This document shows positions 55,273-64,000 of a DNA stretch of 64,000 bases, one piece after another (position 1 is the stretch's first letter; each line of letters begins with the position of its first letter). Source of the stretch: Zoroaster sp. YZ-2022 (Eukaryota; Echinodermata; Asteroidea; Forcipulatida; Zoroasteridae); the NCBI GenBank assembly GCA_029582265.1, contig CM055828.1, positions 18,350,964 to 18,414,963 of the forward strand. The letters are read 5' to 3'. Position numbers and translations under genes: made by a program. The notes below the pieces were generated by a model, which saw only the letters and a program-made list of their open reading frames with translations, made no database searches and was not told the origin of the DNA.

Positions 55273-58200
55273 CTTTATTGCTCCATAAAAGGAAATTACG
55301 ATACTCGTACATATCAAAAATACAAAAATACATAGAACCATATTCATATTCACAATTTAAAGTTAAAAAATGTAAGAACAGATTAAATAAATATAAACAG
55401 CCAACATATTCATTCTACAGTTAAGGGCCAACAAACTGATTTACCGACACAAATTATTATTGTAAAGTTTTATTGCACTGGGTATAAAAGAATTCCTATA
55501 ACGGTTAGTCTTCAGCTGTGGGAGTCTCAGTCTGCCAATACCTCTCTCAATTAAACTGTCGTGAAGATGGAGATGGAAAGGATGACCACAGTCACTCCAC
55601 ACAGTATCAAGCTTAGACTGAAGAAGACACTGGTAGACCGTGTCAACAGCAGACTGAGACACCCCCACTACGTTTTCGGTTTTTTTAATGATATTGTCGA
55701 TACGAACCCTTTCCGATTTACTGACATTGCCACCCCAACAAATTAAACAGTATCTCCAAACTCCACAAATAGTAGCATTATAAAACATCTCTAGAATTTC
55801 TGAACGTACATCAACAAGTGCCATTTTCCGAAGACAGTAAAGCCTAGAGTTCAACTTTTTAACTAGGACATCAACATGATCCCCCCAAGTCAATTTATCA
55901 TTCAATACCACCCCTAAGTATTTGTATGAAGAAACACGTTCGACCTCCTTTTATTTAATAATAACAGGCAATGGTGGTATTGTGTCACGTCTAAAATCAA
56001 TGGTCATTTCCTTTGTCTTAGAAACATTTAATTGTAAAAGGTTAGAGTCACAATAGTCCACGAATGATTGCAGCTGACGGAGGTATGACCTGTCATCATT
56101 TCCATTGATAAGGCCAGCCATAGCGGTATCATCGGCAAACTTGATAACAGGGCATCCCTCCTCCAGAGATCTGCAATCAGACGTATATAATGTGAAAAGA
56201 AAAGGAGCTAGGACAGTCCCTTGGGGGGCCCCTGTATTGGACAAAATATGATCTGAACGACAAGTGGAATTGAGTTTGACATACTGTGTTCTCTTGATGA
56301 GATACTGCATGATCCAATTAATTAAACCATCTGGGATGTCCATTCGTAAGAGTTTAGTGACTAAAATATGTGGTTGAATAGTATTAAAGGCAGATGAAAA
56401 ATCGAAAAACATGACACGTGCAGAGCTGCTCGAGTGTTCTAAGTGAGAATATAATTTGTCGAGGAGCACAAGGATGGCATCTTCGCAGCTACGGCTAGAT
56501 TGGTATGCGAACTGTAATGGGTCTTAAAAGGGAGCTACAAAAGGTTTAAAATGCTCTAAAAATAAACGTTCACATACTTTCATCGGAATAGCTGTGAGTG
56601 CTACAGGGCGCAGGTCATTCATACATGATATTGGTGATTTCTTCGGAATAGGTATTATACATGATCGCTTCCATATGGAAGGAATGTATCCAATTTTAAA
56701 AGATCGATTGTAAATAACAGTAAAAATATTGGCTAATTCTATTGCACAATACTTTAATACCCGTGATGAAAGATTGTCTGGACCGGCAGCCTTCGATGAG
56801 TGTAACCTAGAAAACTGGCGACGTACTTCGTACTCAGTTACCACTAATTCACAATGGGAATTAGCAAGCAAAACTTGTAAATTATTATGTTCTGTCGAGA
56901 AATCATAATTGTCAAAACGGTTATAAAAATAGTTCAATTCATTTGCATAATCAACAGTAGTGGCAGGTAATTGGCAAGAATTTGACTTATTGGTGTACCC
57001 ACTCATCAATCGCATGCCCTCCCAGACACGCTTCATATTATTGTCAGTAAAATGTCCTTCTATTTTGTCCCGATAAGCGGCCTTCTCTTCTCTGATCACC
57101 CTTTTAAGTTCGACCTGCACTTGTTTCAATCCCTCCCGATCTCCTTTGCCGAACAGTCCTTTCTTCTTGTTGATAACATCTTTGACCCTTTTTGTTATCC
57201 AGGGTTTATTGTTAGGATATACTTTGATCCGCTTTGTAGGGATGGTTGCCTCGACACAAAAGTTAATATAATCGCTCACAGTTTCTGTTAGATCATCCAG
57301 ATCACTGCTAGCTTCAACAAAGACTACCCAATCCGTACAATCCAGCTCCACTCGTAGATAATCCAATGAATTAGCATTCCACTGCTTAACAGTAATAATA
57401 GAGGGCTTCTGTCTTTGCACAATGGGTCTATATTTCGGAACGAAGTTATGATCGGCTTTTCCAAGTTTGGGTAACTGAATAGAGAGGTATGCGTCCTTAA
57501 CATTCGAATAAAATAAGTCCAACGTAACGGCATTCCGGGTTGGGCACTTAACATGTTGGTAATAATATACACTGCTCTTCTTAAGACTGCAATAATTGAA
57601 GTCTCCATTGATCACGGTGAGAGCATCCGGGGCCGAGGTCTCAAATTCATGAATGACATTAGAGAGCTCCAATGCAGCCTTTTTGGAAACGTTACGGTTG
57701 GGCACATATATGGTGTGAACTATAACATGGGAAAACTCCCGTGGCAAGTAATAGGGTCGTAAACTGACGGATAAAATTTCAATATTAGTTGAACATGAGT
57801 GGCGCTTGATGGTCGCGTTATTGGGGTGACACCATCTTTCATTCACGTAGATACAAACACCACCCCCTTTGCCTTTTCCAGATTCAACAGTTCGATCCCC
57901 CCGTAACAATCTGAAGCCGTCAATGAGTAAATGAGCATCACTGTGGTGATCTGTGAGCCAGGTTTCAGTAAAGGACAGTATGCTAGCATTGCGATATTCT
58001 TGTAAATATTTCACATTAGCACAAAGTTCGTCAATTTTGTTGCTCACTGATTGTACATTACCAATGATAAATGATGGTAGATACGGTTTGCACTTCTGTC
58101 TGCGTATCCTTCTCTTCACCCCTCCTGATTTACCGCGTTTTCTCCTGCGAATTTCCTTCGGAATGTCACTATAGTTAAATTAAACAAGCACATGTCATTG

Positions 58201-58451
58201 TGTATAGGCTGGCCACGTAGTGCATGTAGCTCAGCTGACGAATAGGAAGTCCTTCCGAATTGAAGAAAATCGTTAGTTTCTCCACAGCAAATACATACTG
58301 TCACCAACAAAATAGATAGTCCAAACAACCACACCTTTAAATCCATCTTGAACATATAATATACGGAAAAGTCCAAATAAAAAACTTCAAAATATAAAAA
58401 AAAATCAAGAGAGCAAGTGCGAGTCGTGTCGCCACTAGGGTAGCGCCACCA
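55240..58451 (-). mobile_element. CR1/Rex1-type LINE, full-length-looking, 3.2 kb
   Basis: Minus-strand non-LTR retrotransposon. Its 3' end (left) is an (ACTT)n tail of about eight units after an AATAAAG-containing segment; its 5' end (right) starts GGTGGCGCTACCCTAGTGGC. ATTG stands on both sides (55,236-55,239 and 58,452-58,455) as a short target duplication inside the minisatellite. It carries a single long ORF with endonuclease and reverse transcriptase. It lies in the SLC4 intron in the same orientation as the gene. Confidence 0.9.
55441..58376 (-). pseudogene. LINE ORF: AP endonuclease plus reverse transcriptase, three lesions
   Basis: Order: N-terminal leader (MDLKVWLFGLSILLVTVCIC), basic stretch (IRRRKRGKSGGVKRRIRR), AP-type endonuclease (FIIGNVQSVSNKIDEL; SFTETWLT; GKGGGVCIYVNERW; INGDFNY; GKADHNF), thumb/linker, reverse transcriptase (SKAAGPDNLSSRVLKY; VMFFDFSSAFNTI with the first catalytic Asp; NTGAPQGTVLAPFLFTLYTSD; IKFADDTAMAG catalytic pair) and C-terminal YKYLGV, KLNSRLYCLRKM. 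The lesions are one frameshift near 58,170 between leader and basic stretch, and in-frame TAA at 56,524 (in the ..F-x-DPLQFAYQ motif, a one-base change from Leu) and near 55,950. Otherwise open to 55,441, so it was active recently. The RT signatures resemble the CR1 group (Rex1/Babar-like). Confidence 0.9.
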
Positions 58452-60420
58452 ATTGGAAACAGCAGCAGCAGCAGGATTGGAAACAGCAGCAGCAACAGCA
58501 GGATTTGAAACAGTAGCAGCAGCAGGATTGGAAACAGTAGCAGCAACAGGATTGGAAACAGTAGCAGCAACAGGATTGGAAACAGTAGCAGCAGCAGGAC
58601 TGGAAACAGTAGCAGCAGCAGGATTAGTAGCAGCAGCAGGATTGGAAACAGCAGCAGCAGCAGCAGGATTGGAAACAGCAGCAGCAGCAGCAGGATTGGA
58701 AACAGCAGCAGCAGGATTGGAAACAGTAGCAGCAACAGGATTGCAAACAGTAGCAGTAGCAGCAGCAGGATTGGAAACAGCAGCAGCAGCAGGATTGGAA
58801 ACAGCAGCAGCAACATGATTGGAAACAGCAGCAGCAGCAATATTGGAAGCAGCAGCAGCAGCAGGATTGGAAACAGTAGCAGCAGAATCGGGAGCAGCAG
58901 AAGCAATATTTGAAACAGCACTAGCAGCAGCATCGGCAGCAGGATTGGAAACAGCAGCAGCAACAGGATTGGAAACAGCAGCAGCAGCAATATTGGAAGC
59001 AGCAGCAGCAGCAGGATTGGAAACAGTAGCAGCAGGATTGGAAACAGCAGCAGCAGCAGGATTGGAAACAGCAGCAGTAGCAGGATTGGAAACAGTAGCA
59101 GCAGCAGGATTGGAAACAGTAGCAGCAGCAGGATTGGAAACAGTAGCAGCAGCAGGATTGGAAGCAGTAGCAGCAGCAGGATTGGAAACAGCAGCAGCAG
59201 CAACAGAATTGGAAACAGCAGCAGCAGGATTGGAAACAGTAGCAGTAGCAGGATTGGAAACAGTAGCAGCAGCAGGATTGGAAACAGTAGCAGCAGCAGG
59301 ATTGGAAACAGTAGCAGCAGCAGGATTGGAAACAGTAGCAGCAGCAGGATTGGAAGCAGTAGCAGCAGCAGGATTGGAAACAACAGCAGCAGCAACAGAA
59401 TTGGAAACAGTAGCAGCAACAGGATTGCAAACAGTATCAGTAGCAGCAGCAGGATTGGAAACAGCAGCAGCAGCAACAGAATTGGAAACAGTAGCAGCAA
59501 CAGGATTGCAAACAATATCAGTAGCAGCAGCAGGATTGAAAACAGCAGCAGCAGCAGGATTGGAAACAGCAGCAGCAGCAGGATTGGAAGCAGTAGCAGC
59601 AGAATCAGGAGCAGCAGAAGCAATATTTGAAACAGCACTAGCAGCAGCATCGGGAGCAAGACAAGGAGCAGGAATATGAGCAGGGACAGCATCAGGAACA
59701 GTAGCAGCAGACGGATTCGAAGCAGTAGCAGCAGCAGGATTGGAAACAGTAGCAGCAACAGGATCGGAAACAGTAGCAGCAGCAGGATTGGAAGCAGTAG
59801 CAGCAGCAGGATTGGAAACAGCAGCAGCAGCAGGATTGGAAACAGTAGCAGCAAGATCGGGAGCAGCAGAAGCAATATTTGAAACAGCACTAGCAGCAGC
59901 ATCGGGAGCAAGACAAGGAGCAGGAATATGAGCAGGGACAGCATCAGGAACAGTAGCAGCAGAAGGATTCGAAGCAACAGCAGCAGCAGTATTGGAAACA
60001 GTAGCAGCAACAGGATCGGAAACAGTAGCAGCAGCATCGGGAGCAAGACAAGTAGCATGAATATAAGCAGGGACAGCATCAGGAACAGTAGCAGCAGAAG
60101 GATTCGAAGCAACAGCAGCAGCATAATTGGAAGCGGCACCACCTTGACTGGAAGCAGGAGCAGTATCAGATGCATGATTGGAAGCAGCAATACATGATTT
60201 GGAGCAACAGTAGAAACTGTAGGATTGGAAGAAGCAGCAAGATTGGGAGCAGCAGCATCAGCAGAAACAGCAACAGCAAGATTGCGAGCCGGGCAAGGAG
60301 CAGGCCGGAACGGCACCGGAAGCAGGACCAGGACCAGGATCAGACAGAAGCAGGAGCAGCATCGGTAGCAATAGCAAAAGTAGAAGCAGATGCAGTAATA
60401 GAAACAATATCCAGACAGGG
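58452..60420. repeat. CAG-rich 21-27-bp minisatellite filling an SLC4 intron
   Basis: About 90 variant units of GGATTGGAAACAGTAGCAGC(AGCA). It starts at the LINE 5' end and stops about 20 bp before the donor of the exon at 60,443. On the SLC4 sense strand it is CTGCTGCT...TTTCCAATCC, strongly pyrimidine-rich. Because units are multiples of three, a 791-codon frame (minus) and several plus frames are open; these are artefacts. Higher-order blocks (for example AGCAATATTTGAAACAGCAC at 58,897, 59,613 and 59,872) show recent block duplication. Confidence 0.95.
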
Positions 60421-60442
60421 GCAGAAGGAGAAGACTACTTAC

Positions 60443-60621
60443 AGACAACCTTCCACTTTTGGCGGTTCTCCTGGAATGACTGTCTTTGACATGACTCGCA
60501 GGCTGTCCACGTGGTTGATGGAGAGAACAGTTGCCGCGACAAACCACGGCATTCCCAACAAAGACATGAGGAAAAGCAGCAAGCCGACAATGAAAAGGTC
60601 CAAGTGATAGCCAAATCCTTT
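60443..60621 (-). CDS. SLC4: SLC4-type transporter exon (KGxGYHLDL helix and loop)
   Basis: 179 bp, acceptor AAATTACAG, donor GTAAGT, phase 0 in and 2 out. It encodes KGFGYHLDLFIVGLLLFLMS then LLGMPWFVAATVLSINHVDS and LRVMSKTVIPGEPPKVEGC. KGxGYHLDL and GlPWfVAATV.Si.HvdSL are core SLC4 signatures; with the preceding exon the junction reads ENKLK-KGFGYHLD as in sodium bicarbonate cotransporters. Confidence 0.98.
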
Positions 60622-60639
60622 CTGTAATTTGAAGAATTG

Positions 60640-61440
60640 ATGTAATAGCCTTTAAGTATATACGTAGCAGACTGGTTAAGGGGGAGAGGATATGTCCTTT
60701 AAAGGGGCCCAATTCTGTGGGTCACACAAAACTTGGTATCTTTGGAAAACGCCCGCTGGTCCAGTGTAAAAGAAAATCAGAAATGCCTCTTCGACTGCAT
60801 TGCAATATTTTTCAAAGGACACTGTGGCTATTACGGTTGATGAGGAAGGTGCAACTATTGTATAATTTCATTTAGGCCGGCTTCTGGTCTCCGTGCGCGT
60901 CGCCTCAGACCCGTGCGTCGGCATTTTATTATTTATTTTTTTTTGCTATGAAACGATGTCCAATTAGATCCAAAACTGCTGGATCGATTGGAATTATGCT
61001 TATGCTGTGTTTTAAACAACTTTTTCACATAGGGGTATGAACATTAGATTCCCCCTCCCCCACCAAAAAAAACAAAAACAAAAACAAAAAAACAAAAAAC
61101 GCGTCACCGCACCGATTTAGAAGACACCTGTTACCAAAAACCGGAGACTTTTTATTGGCGCTGATGAAGAATTTGCTTTATTGATTTGTTTTCTCTAATT
61201 CACGCTCCTTGAAAATATCAAACTCTTTGATCGCGCAGTATTCATTTTGCCACATTTAACCTTTGCTTTCATGCAACAAAACATGCTGACATTTTCATAA
61301 ATAATGGAACAAAAACTAGATACTGTTGGCAATGTTACAGGCATTTTGAGATACCTTCTAATGTAGTCTCTGTTATTTTTTTCAAAAATGCCATAAATGT
61401 AATCATAATTATATAAGATTTGTGTACGGCAAACATCAAA
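60640..61440. other. SLC4 intron with a dispersed repeat
   Basis: 60,905-61,130 carries the CAGACCCGTGCGTCGGCATT ... GCGTCACCGCACCGATTT repeat also seen at 28,980-29,110 (partly at 36,676). The rest is AT-rich intron. Confidence 0.6.
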
Positions 61441-61513
61441 TCAATTTTTAAATATCTTGTATTTCATCAGTAATTGCATAATTTAATCTTTTGTTTTCGA
61501 TCTCCAGTCTTAC

Positions 61514-61672
61514 CTTGAGTTTGTTCTCCCGTCTGTTCACGATAACGGCGGTGATCTGTTGATCCATGAAGATCAAGATAGCGCATAAGATCGCTGGCAT
61601 AATAGCAGCGAAATACGTCCACCACGGGTTGACGAATAAGGGAACCAACCAACCTCGGTCACTGCGAGTAGG
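61514..61672 (-). CDS. SLC4: SLC4-type (NBC-like) transporter exon, [13 protein letters not shown]
   Basis: 53 codons, phase 0 at both ends, acceptor GATGATACAG, donor GTAAGA. It encodes [40 protein letters not shown] and [27 protein letters not shown] distinguishes sodium-coupled bicarbonate transporters from the anion-exchanger branch, which has ITTLIV. The protein moves bicarbonate or carbonate with sodium across the plasma membrane. With the six exons to the left the joined C-terminal part is about 340 residues, from this helix to the stop. The cytosolic N-domain and first membrane spans must lie right of 64,000. Introns here have gained a MITE, a LINE and two minisatellites without damaging any exon or splice site. 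Confidence 0.97.
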
Positions 61673-61937
61673 CTGTATCATCAACCAAAAGAAAAGGAAA
61701 CGAGAACTCGTTATGAATTTCATTATATGATCAAAGTTTATCAAACTTTATAATGTTTTTTTAACAACAGAAATTTTTAAGCCGACACCAGAAGCTTATT
61801 TTTGATATCATACCTTTTGGAAACATCAAGATATAACACGTATAACGCGTCACGCAGTGGGCCTAAACAAGTTATTTTTTAAACACAATTATAAATTGAA
61901 AACTGCAAATGAAATTAAACACTAAATACATATAATA

Positions 61938-64000
61938 ACTAGATGGAAGTGTTTGTGATATTACAAACACATTGGTGTTCGAGTTTTGTCAGGGCAGTGA
62001 TGATGACGTCAGAATGTTTTTTAAAGAAACTTTGCATTATTATTTTTTTTTCATATTAAAGAGTACCCTGTAAAATATGATGTGGTTACCAACGATGATT
62101 TGTTTGAAGTCCATTTCAATGATTTGAACTTAATCACATTATTTATTCTTGAAAAAACAGTTCAAATGTGAAAAACAACTGTTCTGCTACATAAGGGTCT
62201 GTTTTGGTACCGAAATTCTTTGAGAGAAGGCATTTATTTCTTTGACGAGTTTTTATAACCCATTTTCGTGTAGTTCCAGATACGAATTGTGATTTTGACG
62301 AAACCGTCGTCCTCGCTAATAATGTACGATTTCGAAAATATTTGTTTTTAATATTAAACTTTGACTTCCGGTTTGGACAGGAAGTAAAGGTCAAATTGGG
62401 GTCACCTTTGTGTAAATATTTATTGACAATTAACAATCTAAACAATGGTGGAAAGATTGTGAATTTACCCCTTGTAGTGCAAAAACTGTGAATTTACCTC
62501 TTGTGGTTGTTGAGATGTGATTATTTTAAATATTAAACTTTGACTTCCGGTTTGGACAGGAAGTAAGGTCAAATTGGGGTCACTTTGTGTAAAAATAAAT
62601 CCACAATTAACAATCTATACAATGGTGGAAAGATTGTGAATTTACCCCTTGTGGTTGTTGAGATATGAATTTTATTAATATTAAACTTTGACTTCCGGTT
62701 TGGACAGGAAGTAACGGTCAAATTAGGGTCATGTTTTTGTAAATATATTTGAAAATTAACAATCTGTACATTGGTGCAAAAACTGAATTTACCTCTTGTG
62801 GTTGTTGAGATATGATTTTTTTCAATATTAAACTTTGACTTCCGGTTGGGACAGGAAGTAAGGTCAAATTGGGGTCACCTTTGTGTAAATATTTTTTGAC
62901 AATTATTAACAATCTATACAACGGTGGAAAGATTGTGAATTTACCCCTTGTGATTGTTGAGATATGATATTTTTAATATTAAACTTTGACTTCCGGTTTG
63001 GACAGGAAGTAAAGGTCAAATTGGGGTCATGTTTTTGTAAATATTTTTGACAATTAACAATCTGTACAATGGTACAAAAACTGTGAATTTACCTCTTGTG
63101 GTTGTTGAGATATGATTTTTTTAAATATTAAAGTTTGACTTCCGGTTTGGACAGGAAGTAAGGTCAAATTGGGGTCATCTTTTAGTAAATATTTTTGACA
63201 ATTAACGTTTTGTACAATGGTACAAAAATTGTGAATTTACCTCTTGTGGTTGTTCAGATATGATTTTTTTTAATATTAAACTTTGACTTCCGGTTTGGAC
63301 AGGAAGTAAGGTCAGATTGGGGTCACGTCTGTGTACGAAAAATCACATAATTCAAGATCTATAACATGGTGTAAATATTGTGAAAATATCTTTTGTGGTT
63401 CATGAGATATAATGTTTTGAAATATTAAACTTTGATTGAGTGTAATTCGATATCTGATGACCTCACTAAGACGTCACAACTTAAGATACAACTACATGTT
63501 AAGGTCTAACTATGTGTGAAGTTTTAAGGTTCTATGAACTCCGCAACTATGATTTTTGCTCTGGATATTCACCGAGAAGAAGAAGAAGAAGGAGAAGAAC
63601 TAGACGGAAGTGTTTGTGATATTACAAACACATAGGTGTTCGAGTTTTGTCAGGGGAGTGATGATGACGTCAGAATATTTTTTAAAGAAACTTTGCATTA
63701 TTCTTTTTTTTCATATTAAAGAGTACCCTGTAAAATAGGATTTGGTTACCAACGATGATTTGTTTGAAGTCCATTTCAATGATTTGAACTTAATCACATT
63801 ATTTATTCTTGAAAAAACAGTTCAAATGTGAAAAACAACTGTTCTGCTACATTAGGGTGAATTTTGGTACCGAAATTCTTTGAGAGAAGGCATTTATTTC
63901 TTTGGCGAGTTTTTACAACCCGTTTTCGTGTAGTTCCAGATACGAATTGTGATTTTGACGAAACCGTCGTCCTCGCTAATAATGTACGATTTTGAAAATA
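61938..64000. repeat. 1.66-kb tandem duplication with 150-bp internal repeats
   Basis: 61,938-62,345 (ACTAGATGGAAGTGTTTGTG onward) recurs almost unchanged at 63,599-64,000, an offset of 1,661 bp, and the second unit runs off the window. Both copies lead into CCGTCGTCCTCGCTAATAATG, so the next 150-bp array may begin just past the edge. It probably lies in an upstream intron of the SLC4 gene. Confidence 0.9.
62357..63430. repeat. About 150-bp tandem repeat, seven units
   Basis: TTGACTTCCGGTTTGGACAG recurs at 62,361, 62,540, 62,688, 62,835, 62,986, 63,135 and 63,283 (spacing 147-151, first 179). Each is followed by AAGGTCAAATTGGGGTCA, then GACAATTAACAATCT, and ends TTGTGGTTGTTGAGATATGA. The last unit diverges. 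A lone relative is at about 23,890. Confidence 0.95.

Noticed and set aside
58453..59931. Ala/Gly/Leu/Glu-repeat open frames on the plus strand
   Set aside because: Same minisatellite, opposite strand; no start context, splice sites or domain.
58337..60712. 791-codon minus-strand open frame rich in Leu/Phe/Pro/Ile
   Set aside because: It is the CAG-rich minisatellite read through; the unit is a multiple of three without stops. Real SLC4 exons overlap its right end in another frame.
62357..63430. CRISPR-like regular repeats
   Set aside because: About 150-bp direct units without unique spacers, in a eukaryotic context; it is a satellite-type tandem repeat.

Overview
The window looks like a piece of a marine invertebrate (metazoan) genome. 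It is AT-rich, has short exons with GT/AG introns, and is dominated by mobile and tandem repeats. The content supporting this is an SLC4 bicarbonate transporter with spliced exons, a secreted-peptide locus with an insulin-type A-chain exon, a THAP-domain ORF, Penelope-like retroelements, a CR1/Rex1-type LINE, piggyBac and IS630/Tc1-type transposase remnants, a tRNA-Leu-derived SINE and many MITEs. A species cannot be named from sequence alone. Nothing here looks bacterial or viral.

Layout. 0-6 kb: a decayed copy of a 4.5-kb segment carrying a Penelope-like element (PLE), followed by another PLE remnant with a duplicated GIY-YIG end. 6-10.4 kb: repeats, a piggyBac pseudogene and a perfect 55-bp-arm palindrome. 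10.5-23.3 kb: two direct copies (about 6.85 kb apart) of a segment that contains GAGTCC minisatellites and a foldback element whose arms are 160-bp subrepeats and whose centre is a captured 5' fragment of 28S rRNA. An IS630/Tc1-type pseudogene lies between the copies and a SINE lies in the second only. 23.3-30.1 kb: non-coding DNA with MITEs, a split TTAA element and a foldback repeat.

30.2-35.9 kb: a plus-strand secreted-peptide locus. A signal-peptide exon, a Cys-rich exon and an exon encoding a C-terminal CC-x3-C-x8-C insulin-family A chain are all joined in phase 1. The first intron carries a second, better preserved copy of the 4.5-kb PLE segment. 36.8-50.6 kb: five 0.7-1.0-kb inverted-terminal-repeat elements with TTA/TAA target duplications and interiors made of short repeated words, two of them inserted in a third. 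The same region has a 1.2-kb foldback element, smaller MITEs and a degenerate THAP ORF.

51.2-61.7 kb: the last seven coding exons (minus strand) of an SLC4-family, NBC-like bicarbonate transporter. The exons join in frame through the last membrane spans to the cytoplasmic tail. One intron is almost entirely a CAG-rich minisatellite into which a full-length-looking LINE inserted with an ATTG duplication. Upstream exons lie beyond the right edge. 61.9-64 kb: a 1.66-kb tandem repeat with internal 150-bp units.

The two most unusual items are the foldback element carrying 28S rRNA and the family of word-filled TIR elements. The most interesting host item is the possible insulin-like peptide gene.
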